From contig OX336340.1 of assembly GCA_946902875.1 (NCBI GenBank), forward strand, positions 18,305,566-18,369,565: a DNA stretch of 64,000 bases, in the 5' to 3' direction. Source of the stretch: Nematopogon swammerdamellus (taxonomy: Eukaryota; Arthropoda; Insecta; Lepidoptera; Adelidae). Of this stretch, positions 54,173-63,902 are shown piece by piece. Both the position numbers and the translations under genes were made by a program. The notes beneath the pieces are model-generated. The model was not told where the DNA came from, made no database searches, and saw nothing but the letters and a program-made list of their open reading frames with translations. Numbering within the stretch: position 1 is the first letter of the stretch; each line of letters starts with the position of its first letter.

Positions 54173-56150
54173 ATCCCTAGATTTAGATTTAATGTTACTG
54201 AAATACCCTGCAAGAGGGTTATTGCCAGGGCCAAATTTGACCACATCGGCAGAATCGGCGATAGACTGAACCAGCACCCAACTGGGAGCCGTGAGTTCTG
54301 GTCTCTCGCCAAATCTGTCGAGTCAAATTTCTGCCGCTCCTCTCTTCCACCTCTGCAGTGTCCTGGAGGCTCACTTGCCCACTCCGCAAAGGAGAAAGCC
54401 GACTTACTGGTATCTCTCTTTGCGGGGAACTCCAACCTGGACGATGGGGGTGCCATTCCCCCATCCATACCTAGGTGTGAGAACTCCATGCCGGAAGTGC
54501 AGTTTCGACAACGGACTGTAAGGGCGGAGCTTCTCTCCCTAGACGTCAGGAAAGCGAGTGGGCCGGATAGGATTCCTGCATTGGTGTTAAAAAGGTGTGC
54601 TCCCGAGCTGGCTCCAGTGCTGACGCGCCTATTCCGTCTCTCCTACTCCAATGGCCGTGTGCCGGCGGCCTGGAAATCTGCGTTTGTGCAAGCGGTCCCC
54701 AAAAAGGGAGACCGCTCAAACCCGTCAAACTACCGACCTATAGCGATCACCTCCCTTCTCTGTAAGGTGATGGAGCGCATTATCAATGCGCAGCTCATGA
54801 AGTACCTAGAGACGAATGACCTCATCAGCGATCGGCAATACGGCTTCCGGCCAAAACGATCTGCTGGTGATCTCCTAGCGTACGTCACTCACCTTTGGGG
54901 GGAATTGCTTGAAAGTCATGGTGAATCCTTGCCAATTGGCCTCGATATTGCCAAGGCATTTCACCGGGTTTGGCACAAGTCGCTCTTGGGCAAATTGCCG
55001 GCTTACGGATTTCCTTCTGGCCTCTGTGACTGGGTCGCCAACTTCCTACATGGGCGTAGCATTCAGGTCCTAGTGGACGGTTGCTCGTCGGACGCCATGT
55101 CAGTGAACGCCGGCGTACCACATGGATCTGTGTTGTCACCCACGCTGTTTCTTCTGCATATCAATGATATGCTGTCTCTGGGCAATATACATTGCTATGC
55201 AGATGACAGTACGGCACACGGATCCTACACCAGTCACCCTTCAGCCAGTCGGGATGTTCTGGATGAGAAGAGGCGAAGACTTGTGTCTGAGCTTGAACAC
55301 ACACTCGGCTCTATTTCCGAATGGGGCCGTAGTAATTTGGTCGAGTTCAACGCTTCCAAGATACAAGTTTGCGCGTTCAGTGCGAAGAGAGTGGCGTTCA
55401 CACCAGCTCCTTCATTCCAAGGCACGTCGCTTAAATTAAGCGAGCACCTCGGGGTCCTCGGAGTCGAACTGTCGCACGACCTGAACTTTCGTCGCCATAT
55501 CGAGGGGAAGGCCAAGCTGGCTTCTAAAAAGCTGGGCGTACTCAATAAGGTGCGACGGTACTTCACGGCGGACCAAAAGCTGCTTCTGTATAAATCGCAG
55601 ATCAGGTCCTGCTTGGAGTACTGCTCGTACCTGTGGGATGGCTCTGCCAAATACCAGCTTGCGCCTCTGGACTCAATCCAGCGTCGAGCGGTGCGACTAG
55701 TGGGTGACCCCGAAGTGTCCTGCGATCTTGAACCACTGCAACACCGTAGGGATGTCGGCTCCCTAAGTGTGTTCTATCGCTTATTCCATGGGGAGTGCTC
55801 GGAGGAGCTGTTTAATGCGATCCCGGCGTCCCCTTTCCACCTTCGCACCACGCGCACTGGGCAGGGATTGCATCCCTACACGCTGGACTTACCGCAGATG
55901 CGTACCAATCGATTCTGCGGATCTTTACTCTACAGAACCGGTAGACTCTGGCTGGAACGCTCTCCCTGCCCATACATTTCCCCCCAAGCACAGTCTCGGG
56001 ACCTTCAAGAGGGGCGTGAATGGGCACCTGTCAGGCCGGCATGGCATTCGCAACCCCCGCATACGACCGAATGTCCATGGGCGTCGTTAGACACCTTATG
56101 GGTGGCTCGGCGCCATATGTCGCGCTGTCAATAAAAAAAAAATACTAATA
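54173..56150 (+). mobile_element. LINE-J, 5'-truncated non-LTR retrotransposon
   Basis: From about 54,173 to the poly(A) at about 56,150, without the endonuclease. Its 5' edge abuts the chimeric SINE head, as if it inserted there or replaced the rest. The 3' UTR is short: GTCGTTAGACACCTTATGGG, TCGGCGCCATATGTCGCG, TCAATAAAAAAA. Nine shorter fragments in the window, mostly of the last 60-350 bp, show it was an active family with frequent 5' truncation. Confidence 0.9.
54182..56134 (+). pseudogene. LINE-J reverse transcriptase, jockey-like, probably inactive
   Basis: The frame is open from 54,167 and its first Met is at 54,488 (548 codons from there). Order of motifs: KASGPDRIPALVLK, NYRPIAITSLLCKVMERI (RT1), QYGFRPKRSAGDLL (RT2), LDIAKAFHRVWH (RT-A), AGVPHGSVLSPTLF (RT-B), CYADD (RT-C), then LGVLGVELSHDLNFRRHIEG, LLLYKSQIRSCLEYCSYLW and SIQRRAVRLVG, typical of jockey-type elements. 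The usual AFD aspartate is His, and the usual PQG glutamine is His. A CTGG duplication (55,948-55,955) shifts the frame, so the native tail continues in another frame to a stop at 56,088-56,090 (GRR end), while this frame runs on to 56,134. The first catalytic Asp and YADD remain. Confidence 0.9.
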
Positions 56151-56828
56151 ATACAAAAAAAAATACAATTTATTGCACTAATGCTAGTTTTCGTTGGAAA
56201 TGTTTAATTATTTTATTTTTTATTATTTACATAATATAATTACTTGAAAAAATACACAATTTTCAGATATTTCGACGTGTCTTTCGTCCTCATCAGTGGA
56301 AAAAATATAATATATATAATTGCTAAGATGGCAGTGTCATTAATAAATTTTTTTTTTTTTTTTAATATAATGGTAATGGTTTAATGGTTTTTTAAAGTAA
56401 ATATATTATGTAAATAATAAAAAATATATTGTTTAATTAGTCATATTATTTTTCAGTACACACTTTAAATAAAGAAAACTACCAATTATATGTACAGACA
56501 TGCTTGTATAGTCAAACCTCTCCCACAGGATCATGTTTTTGAGTTCCCACGAGCGTAGTCGCGGAAGCCGACAGCGCCCGTACCGCAAATAAGCCGATTT
56601 ATCCACGTATTCACTATAATAAAACGTAACGAACACTATTCGTCTTTCAGACCCACATCAAAAGGACTTACAGTTTCGGCAAGCTGCCGAACATATGTAC
56701 ATACCTTGACACCAGCGACGTTACCTATTACCTATAGTATATACCACGGCCTATATACATAATGTGCAATTTTTTTCGTGTACATACTCTCGGATACCTT
56801 TAAGTAAATAATATAAAGTTTAATCAAC
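56151..56828. other. AT-rich unique sequence
   Basis: An acceptor-like TCGTCTTTCAG lies at 56,640-56,650 without a frame worth proposing. Nothing else recognised. Confidence 0.35.
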
Positions 56829-57006
56829 ACCGGTGTAAAACTGTAAGCCCCTTCCCTTGCCCCTTACTAGGTAGTAGGCTCAAATTGTAGCCGACTGGGT
56901 TGCTACCACCGTAGTACTGGATGTAAGATAGCCGCCTAGCAACCTCGGCTGTGTTCTCCTCTAGTCCAGTATAGGCAGGAATCCAGGGAAGTCTTCCTTA
57001 TGGCAC
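56829..57006 (+). mobile_element. SINE-C, headless copy
   Basis: ACCGGTGTAAAACTGTAAGC, CCCCTTACTAGGTAGTAGGC, TGTTCTCCTCTAGTCCAGTA, GGAATCCAGGGAAGTCTTCC. Runs directly into the T run of the next SINE-A. Confidence 0.85.
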
Positions 57007-57007
57007 A

Positions 57008-57151
57008 TTTTTTTTTTTATTGAAACTGACACGGTTGGCTACATCACCTACAACATCCGTGATGTCAGTCAATAATACCGCGGGTGAACTAGGTTACATG
57101 TCAGTGCTTCCCTTCATTTCATGTCGGCTACACTGAACTGGACGGAAAACA
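57008..57151 (-). mobile_element. SINE-A, tail-only copy
   Basis: T run, TTGAAACTGACACGGTTGGC to CTGAACTGGACGGAAAACA. Truncated after about 140 bp. Confidence 0.8.
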
Positions 57152-57472
57152 TAATATAATAGATATACCTATTACATTTTTTACCTCGTTCTGATCGACA
57201 CGAAAGAATAACTCATGTCAATTGCGTCCTAACTATTCGTTGATTGCCGCTTCGTCCACTATCGCGTGGGTTTTACAATAAATAATGACTTAATGAATAT
57301 GTATATATTTGCTGAGGCAGCATCATAACAATCTGCCAATCTGAAGCGAGGCAAATGTGTGCAAAAAGAAAACTTTTGAAGCGTGGATCGCCGGACACAC
57401 AGAACAGCAATCACCCAGGGCTCTAACAGAAGTGGCAAATGAGCTACGAGTATCAAGACGTTGGTTTGTTCA
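57152..57472. other. Unique sequence
   Basis: A short frame at 57,357-57,475 reads into the following SINE; no motif is known. Confidence 0.3.
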
Positions 57473-57799
57473 TTTTTTTTTTATGGAAACTGACACGGTT
57501 GGCTATATCACCTACAACGTCCGTGATGTCAGCCCATAACACCGGGTGAACTAGGTGCCATGTCAGTGCTTCCCCCTTTGATCGTGCCGGCTACACTGAA
57601 CTGGACGGAAAAGACAAACTATTTACATAGCCGTTTCGACCGACCTTTCATTATCAGTGTGGTGGTACCAACCCGGGCGGGTTAAACCCTACCACCTAGT
57701 AAAATAAGAACGGAGTCATATCCCTTAGTCGCCTTTTACGACATACACGGGGAGAGATGCAGTGGGGCTATTCTTTTAAAGTACCGGCCCCACACGGTA
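57473..57799 (-). mobile_element. Chimeric SINE: SINE-A tail with complete SINE-B head
   Basis: SINE-A from the T run to CTACCACCTAGTAAAATAAG (about 57,708), then GAGTCATATCCCTTAGTCGC, CTTTTACGACATACACGGGG, AGAGATGCAGTGGGGCTATT, CCGGCCCCACACGGTAC: the SINE-B head complete to its end. The junction equals that at 54,143-54,172, so this is a family with at least two loci, not a chance join. Confidence 0.85.
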
Positions 57800-57955
57800 C
57801 AAGATGTTGGCTATGCAATGTGAAGATAAAATATTTCTGTTAGGGCGTGATGTGGACTAGGACATAAGATTTGTGAAATATTTTTGAATTAAAAAAACAT
57901 TGCACCGACTTGAAAAAACAACTAGAACTAGGCTTACTTACGGTTTGTTTTTCAG
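57800..57955. other. Putative intron end
   Basis: Unique AT-rich DNA with a CTTAC branch-like motif and then GTTTGTTTTTCAG at 57,943-57,955. Confidence 0.3.
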
Positions 57956-58163
57956 TCGACGTCCGGAACGCAGCTCGATCAAAGTCAACATTCTCAAACT
58001 ACCCACAGGCACGGCCACAATCTTTGTCAACGGCGGAACAATCAAACTGATAGTTACTCGCCGCCGCCGAACACAGGAGCTCGCTCGAAAATGACTCGGA
58101 AGCTCGAGTCGATCGCGGAAACGCGTAAAACAAACCGTGAAATATTTCTATGCTCTTAATAAA
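57956..58163 (+). CDS. Candidate terminal exon, unknown protein
   Basis: Follows a strong acceptor (GGTTTGTTTTTCAG). The first frame is open for 67 codons, rich in Gln, His, Asn, Ser and Pro (for example QLDQSQHSQTTHRHGHNLCQ and SYSPPPNTGARSKM), to TAA at 58,157; AATAAA overlaps that stop at 58,158-58,163. The other two frames also stay open for about 31 and 45 codons (stops near 58,050 and 58,093), so the phase cannot be settled without the upstream exon. GC-balanced and unique. I recognise no family. Confidence 0.3.
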
Positions 58164-58239
58164 TTATGATTTTGTGATAACTGCACAGAGGAACCATAAT
58201 AGTTGTTTAAAATTGCCCTATAATTTATGACGACTAATA

Positions 58240-58393
58240 TGTTTTGAGGATTCCGTATCCGGTACGGGACCCTATTACTAAGACTACGCCGCCGCCGCCG
58301 TCTGTCTGTCTGATGGCATGCGTGAGTGGTACTGACCATGACGTGGTGATACGGAACCCTCAGTGCGCGAGTTCGACTCGCACTTGGCTGGTT
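58240..58393 (-). mobile_element. Repeat E, short copy
   Basis: Minus strand: CCAGCCAAGTGCGAGTCGAA at the right, CGGTACGGGACCC and TACGGAATCCTC at the left, (CAGA) and (CGG) runs between. About 150 bp, so internally deleted. Confidence 0.7.
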
Positions 58394-58428
58394 TTTTTAT
58401 GGAAACTGACACGGTTGCCTACATGATC
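58394..58428 (-). mobile_element. SINE-A tail scrap
   Basis: TTTTTTTATGGAAACTGACA followed by CGGTTGCCTACATGATCAT, the last about 30 bp of SINE-A. Confidence 0.6.
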
Positions 58429-58930
58429 ATACCATCTGATAGTGTTCTTTGTTCCACGGCCGCATTCATCCCCCGCGCCCGCGCCGCCTCACAGCGCAAC
58501 GCCTAGCCTCTGCCCGCACCCTGAAAAAAAAACTTCTCTTCTCTATGAATATTCATGTTGCGTTGAGTGCTTTTTATGTTTTTATTTATATCGTGTTGAC
58601 GTCATTTATCTTCTCGCCACGTCAACACGATCAGTCTTGCCAAGCACAGTGGGCCGATATCAAAAGTTCATTTCGCTTTGCGTAAATTTACATTTTTTTT
58701 ATGAATAACTTATCATTTCGATTGCCACTGTGAACTAGTTTTTATACTGCTTTTATCACGAAATGGGTGGCAGTGCTGAGATGGTCTGAGGTGAAAAAGG
58801 AAAAAGGTGATCAAACTGCTTAATCCACTCACCTCGCGAATCCACGCTCAGCCATGTACAAAAAGAATTAGCCACTATAAGGTATGTAGGCTGGGTTTGC
58901 AAGGGGTTTTCTTTTGTTGTATTATAAAAT
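58429..58930. other. Unique sequence with C-rich island
   Basis: 58,455-58,530 is C-rich (CATCCCCCGCGCCCGCGCCG). A minus acceptor-like TTTTTTTTTCAG stands at its edge (58,521), but all three minus frames after it stop quickly. GTGTTGACGTCATTTATC and CGTCAACACG form a short inverted pair near 58,592-58,630. Confidence 0.35.
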
Positions 58931-58932
58931 AA

Positions 58933-59570
58933 ATCCAGCCAAGTGCGAGTCGGTCTCGCTCACAGAGGTTTCCGTACCACTGCGTAATTGGCCGGATTTT
59001 TTTATTATTTAATTTTGTTGTTATACTTTAGAGTAGTTTAGAGTTTGCACTATAATTTCCCAAGTTTGACGCGTGAATTTTCACGTGTAGCTCTCAAACT
59101 GTATCTTAATACTGTAAGCTGTGTCTATTGTGTAGCTAGTCACAATGTATTGTAATCGAAGACGTTGAAACAAAAACCCATGCGGAGTTTCTTGCCGGCT
59201 CTTCTTTGTGGGTGTAATCGAAACGGATTGTAAAAACTAAACAGGACAAATTCAAGCGTAGTGTACTACCATACGAATGATGAATAAAGAATAAAGAATA
59301 AAGAATTTATTACCGTTTTTACGATAGAGCAAAAACAAACAAAAAAACTTTGAAAAAATAATGTCTCTAGTATTCGTTTTTTTTTTCGTTTAGTTTCTTT
59401 TCTATTATAATATGTTTGGATATCCGCCATAATAACACAATATATTCTGTAAATGTGTGAATTTCACTATTACGTTTCAATAGACACAGGTAAAGGTAGG
59501 ACAGATAGACAGACCGACGGACAGACGGCGTAGGCTTAGTAGTAGGCTTCCGTACCAGTACGGTGTTTGT
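58933..59570 (+). mobile_element. Repeat E copy interrupted by a LINE tail
   Basis: Begins CCAGCCAAGTGCGAGTCGGT, continues to GTTTGACGCGTGAATTTTCA, is interrupted (59,086-59,305), then resumes AATTTATTACCGTTTTTACG and ends after (GACA)n with GGCTTCCGTACCAGTACGG. The uninterrupted order is seen at 16,706-16,870. Confidence 0.75.
59086..59305 (+). mobile_element. LINE 3'-end insertion with (AATAAAG)n tail
   Basis: Contains ATGCGGAGTTTCTTGCCGGC and TCTTCTTTGTGGGTGTAATC, a 3' end I know from lepidopteran LINEs, ending in three AATAAAG units. Flanked by GAATTT on both sides, a possible target duplication. Confidence 0.65.
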
Positions 59571-60001
59571 GTATAATTTCTGTTGAGGTAAATATTGAAA
59601 AAATACAGGACGCCTTTTCCGAACTAAGATGAGGTTGAGCCTATCCGTTTCATATTGTATTTCAATTTTGATAGTTTAATATTCAGGTTGTATCAGCAAT
59701 ACACGAAGCAAAATTAATGTAACCTGACAATAACATGAATTTGTAGCACATTGTAAGGAGCTCTGCCAAACTAAACTCCTAGTACTAAGCTAAACTGTAA
59801 TGTAGCACCGGAACTTGCTAAGTACATACCAGTGCCATCAGACACGTCAGATCCACAAGGGAACTACACCTTCATCCGGTACTACTCGATCACATTAACT
59901 CGATACAAGGTAGAGACACTGAGTAAAACTAAAGCCTTCTAATTTATTATAGTGGACACTATTAGATGTTTTTTTTTCATTAAATTTCCTAAATCTACAT
60001 A
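59571..60001. other. Unique sequence
   Basis: Nothing recognised. Confidence 0.35.
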
Positions 60002-60302
60002 CCACACGCTGTAACCCGACAATCGGGGTAAGCAGAGTAATCGGTGTTGTGCTGCAAGAACTCTGCTACATTACAGCACAACTCCGACCACCACGTTTAG
60101 CGAAGTATTCGGACAATGTAAAACTATCAAGCAGCAAGTAAGGCGTATGAAGACCCACCTGCGTCACAGCTCGGTGGAAGGACCGAACCAAGGTCAGAAT
60201 TGGCTAGCCTATCGCCCTATATCACGGCACCTTGTCCTTATCCCTTAGTCGCCTCTTACGAAATGCACGGGAAGAGCTGCAGTGGTGCTATTCTTTTTAC
60301 CC
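60002..60302 (-). mobile_element. SINE-B copy
   Basis: ACACGCTGTAACCCGACAAT, GGTGTTGTGCTGCAAGAACT, CCTTGTCCTTATCCCTTAGT, GCAGTGGTGCTATTCTTTTT. The outer head is lost and RTE-like sequence (CCCGACTACGGCGAAGCC) follows. Confidence 0.8.
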
Positions 60303-60489
60303 GACTACGGCGAAGCCAAAAAAGGAAGGGTTATGAGTTTTTCTACACTAATATTATAAGGAGGTAAAATTTATAAGCTTGTAAGTTTGGATGTAGGAGG
60401 TAATCTCGGAAAATAATCATGAGGTTTAAAAAAATTCTTTGACCAATATTTAGAATGTACCTTCAGGATGGACATTGGCTATGCGAGCG
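60303..60489. other. RTE-like scrap and unique sequence
   Basis: GACTACGGCGAAGCCAAAAA and GGAGGTAATCTCGGAAAATA recall RTE-derived non-autonomous repeats; too short to classify. Confidence 0.35.
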
Positions 60490-60899
60490 AGTGATTCAGG
60501 GTAGGCAAGAGAAACTCCAGGAATAGAAAGTACTCATTATTAGGAGAAAAAAATCCTTCGAAAAAAAAACTCAAATCGAAATTCTGTTTTTTTTTTCATA
60601 CAAAACTTGGAAATTGTGGATGGACAGTGAGTCTTAAGAAAATTGGCAACGTAAAAATGTATGCAGAATGGACATTTGTGCATAGTGCTTCGTCGTCGTT
60701 CCGCACGACTCACGCGCCCCGCTGAGCTCGCTGTCGCGTAGAAAAAAGGTTAACCGTCCATCAAATAATGATAAAACTATTTACACCAAAAAGTACTGTA
60801 AAATGATCGAATCTGGGAAAAAGTTTCAGAGCTTTTCGTCTTCAAATATGGGCCCCTTTCGAACCCTGAAGTTTCGAAAACCTATCCTGATACACCCTG
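60490..60899. mobile_element. MITE F copy 2
   Basis: Right end CCTATCCTGATACACCCTG then TA. Internal sequence matches copy 1 (GAATAGAAAGTACTCATTAT, AAGTTTCAGAGCTTTTCGTC, TCAAATATGGGCCCCTTTCG). The left TIR is decayed. Confidence 0.8.
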
Positions 60900-61592
60900 T
60901 ATATATATTGGTGCCGAAACTGAGCCAAGAGATATTTCATAGTTTCATAGGTAGGCTGTATGACGGGCTATGTGCCCTCTTCACTAGCTCGCACATTACT
61001 CACGCGACTACCTGTGAGTACATTATTCAGGACCGCTGCATTGAGTGCGGAAGACTTTGACGTGCGGTTTCGTAGCTCGTGACGTCACCGCTCCTCGGGG
61101 GGAGGAAACACGTGGCTTCCGTACCATCACGCTGTCTCCAGAGAGATAGACATAAGATAGACTCTAGAAGTGGAATTACATACGACCCTATCGCATTCAG
61201 TAGTTCTGACGACTGATTTTTTTTCGACGAGGTTTTCGATACGAAAGGAGGCAAGAAAATCTGGCCATTCCAAACCACCTACGCACACCGAACTAAATAC
61301 TAGAATCGGCAAATCGCTATGAAACTTGTTACCTGTCGGCATACAAATGTACGTGCCTTCACAGGCAATTTTCATCATGAATACTTTCAAACGATCACAT
61401 TACAAGCCATCTCATGCTATGAATTCGCTAATGCTCCTCACTCGGATATTTGCGGGCATAAGACGATAAGGTGAGCCATATAACACAAGCATGACTCATT
61501 TTGAAAGGAGCTTATAAGCTCCTTTGCTCGATTACATGTTTTTCGAGAGTGTCGTATGAGAAAGGCTCATCTACTACTAATAGATCAGTTTT
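60900..61592. other. Unique sequence, no gene recognised
   Basis: Small frames on both strands without motifs. Confidence 0.35.
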
Positions 61593-61980
61593 GTCAGCCT
61601 CGATAGATCAGTGGTGTAGACAGTCAACTGTCGCTATTGAATGTTAAGCAACGCTGGGTGCGGTCAGTACTTGGATGGGTGACCGCTGACCGTTGGAGGC
61701 TGACCGAGGTTAGGATTCCTCGTAAAACTGTAGGTTCCTTCCCTCCTAATCTTATTTGGTGGTAGGGCTTAACCCGCCCGGGTTGATACCACCCCACTGA
61801 ATAAAACGTCGGTCTAAACGGCTATGTAAGTAGTTTGTGTTTTCCGACCAGTTCAGTGTAGCCGGCACGATCAAAGGGGGAAGCACTGACATGGCACCTA
61901 GTTCACCCGGTGTTATGGGCTGACATCACGGACGTTGTAGGTGATGTAGCCAACCGTGTCAGTTTCCATAAAAAAAAAAA
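61593..61980 (+). mobile_element. SINE-A, full copy
   Basis: Head GTCAGCCTCGATAGATCAGT, 5S-like block 61,643-61,685 (GTTAAGCAACGCTGGG, GTCAGTACTTGGATGGGTGA), B-box-like GAGGTTAGGATTCCTCG, body and poly(A). This copy is best for comparison because head and tail are both present. Confidence 0.9.
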
Positions 61981-62169
61981 GTTAGTAAACGGTCTAAACG
62001 GCTATGTAAATAGTTTGTGTTTTCCGACCAGTTCAGTGTAGCCGGCACGATCAAAGGGGGAAGCACTGACATGGCACCTAGTTCACCCGGTGTTATGGGC
62101 TGACATCACGGACGTTGTAGGTGATGTAGCCAACCGTGTCAGTTTCCATAAAAAAAAAAGTTAGTAACC
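61811..62169 (+). repeat. Tandem duplication of the SINE-A 3' half
   Basis: 61,811-61,990 and 61,991-62,169 are nearly identical (period 180), each running from GGTCTAAACGGCTATGTAA to the poly(A) and GTTAGTAA(A/C)C. The repeated unit includes 10 bp of flanking DNA, so it arose by local duplication after insertion. A collapse or slip in sequence assembly is the other explanation. Confidence 0.9.
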
Positions 62170-63153
62170 TACGCCCTATGCGTATATCGTTGGACCACGA
62201 TGCACTGACTAAATGCATTCTCTAGTACGAAGTACATAATATAATATCTCGATGGGAGAAAATTGAAAACATTTATTAGATAACTAGCTTCTTGTCCACA
62301 GCTTCGCTCGCGGCACTGTGGGTCATGCTTAATTTGAGTCAACGCATTATATCTCTCTCTGTCTCTTCCGTGCCTTTCTTCCTCCCACACTCTTAGGGTA
62401 TGAATTGATTCTAATACAAACTTTCGTCCCTTATTTTACTCCTTTAGGGGATGAATTTTCAGAAACGCTGATATACAAGGGACTTTTATTTATAAACAGA
62501 AGCCTAAACACCAATTTCCATATTTCTAACTTCAAAAATTACGAACTTCAATACAAAGTGTAACCCGTATTCAATCCACTTAGGGAATGCATTTTCAAAA
62601 ATCCTTTCTTAGTGCAACGTTATATAAAAAAGCTCCTATACAAAATTTCATGCTTCTATACTCACCGATTTAGGCTGTGCTTTGTCTGTCACTCACTCAG
62701 TCAGTGTTAAGAATGTTATTAAGTATATTATTAAAACGCAAATCTGATAAGAGAAGGCCTTGAGTAGATATAAAGGTGTGTAATACCAGGTACGACTTTA
62801 GTGTGGATGGATACATCTCCTACAGTACGCTGTACTATGTGAAGTATTCCAGTTGCGGTCTAAATGTTCGGAGCCGGCTTACCTTCAGCTAGCTGACTAA
62901 TCGGGCTGTGTTACCGCGCGAGTAGATCTGAATGAAGGCACGCGAAGCAGGCCTACATTCGGACTACACGCTAGAAGCCTATTCACTGAAACCACTGACA
63001 AATGAACCGAGAAATGTCTATTTCTGAATTTATGCAATCGATGCGATTCTATTAAATCAACTTGAATACAATTTTTTCTCTCCTTGATACGAATAAATGC
63101 ATAAAAGTAGAAAAATCGGTCAAGTGCGAGTTTTACTCGCGTAGGTACTAATA
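62170..63153. other. RTE-type repeat and unique sequence
   Basis: 62,285-62,700 looks like an old RTE-derived repeat (CTAGCTTCTTGTCCACAGCT, TCGCTCGCGGCACTGTGG). A minus donor (TGAAG then GTAAGCC) is near 62,882. A repeat E start (GGTCAAGTGCGAGTTTTACT) is at 63,117. Confidence 0.35.
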
Positions 63154-63313
63154 AGAGGCAGGGGACCTACAGTTTTACGCCGGTTCAGAACGGTGAAGCA
63201 GCATGCACGTAAATTTTTCCATCAGAAAAAACTCATTGGTACACGCCGACCGCATTCGAACCTCGGACCTCTCGCAAGAAAAACCGACGCCCATACCACT
63301 CGGCCACCGCCCG
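63154..63313 (-). mobile_element. SINE-C head half
   Basis: On the minus strand: CGGGCGGTGGCCGAGTGGTA, GAGGTTCGAATGCGGTCGG, GTGTACCAATGAGTTTTTTC, AACCGGCGTAAAACTGTAGG. Keeps both pol III boxes; the 3' half is gone. Confidence 0.85.
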
Positions 63314-63630
63314 TTTTCATACTGTTTTAAGTATTTCTGGTGTTATTGTCCTTATGACGTAATTAATTTACTCTAAATCTAAGCGAGATTATAAAGGTAG
63401 GGCATCACAGAAGCCGCCCGCTTTAGCCACCAGCAATTATCATAAAAGAACATCGCGATGCCCGTCTTTGGGACGCGAACAAAAGCACTCATTTGCGCCA
63501 GGCCGTTCTGCCTACAATGGGCGCTAACAACTCTCTCCTGCCGGGTGGAGACTAGGCTCACCCCACCACTTTACTACTCACACCACCTGCCCTAACATAA
63601 TGTACTTAATCCTGATGCATATTATTGTAC
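63314..63630. other. Unique sequence
   Basis: Nothing recognised. Confidence 0.35.
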
Positions 63631-63836
63631 TAGCTGTGCCCGCGGCTCCGCCCGCTCTCATATTTGACTTCTCTGCTAACCTCATAAGCCATTTAGCGTG
63701 ATAGTAAGTAGCCTATACTTGATGGGAAGAATGAAGCTATCCGTAGATTTTTTTTTTATTGAAATCGGTTTAGTGGTTCTCGAGTTATAAGCGGACAGAC
63801 AGACAGAAAGCAGACGTTGGATTTTATTAAAGGTAA
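63631..63836 (+). mobile_element. Third copy of the AGCTGTGCCCGCGGCTCC repeat
   Basis: Nearly the same as 13,216-13,442, including CATAAGCCATTTAGCGTGAT and AGCAGACGTTGGATTTTATT. Followed by a short AAGTAATAAGT array (63,836-63,890). Confidence 0.8.
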
Positions 63837-63890
63837 GTAAAAGTAATAAGTAAAGTAATAAGTAATAAGTAATAAGTAAAGTATAAGTAT
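63837..63890. repeat. AAGTAATAAGT microsatellite
   Basis: Five or six imperfect units of AAGTAAT and AAGT directly after the preceding repeat, perhaps its simple-sequence tail. Confidence 0.8.
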
Positions 63891-63902
63891 TTCTCTTACA
63901 TG

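Noticed and set aside
55234..55650. 138-codon minus-strand frame
   Set aside because: It lies antisense to the RT reading frame of LINE-J.
58440..58520. Minus-strand exon after a TTTTTTTTTCAG acceptor
   Set aside because: All three frames meet a stop within a few codons in the C-rich island, so coding use is unlikely.
61643..61685. 5S rRNA gene
   Set aside because: Only the internal-promoter part matches; the rest of 5S is absent and it sits inside a SINE present in several copies.
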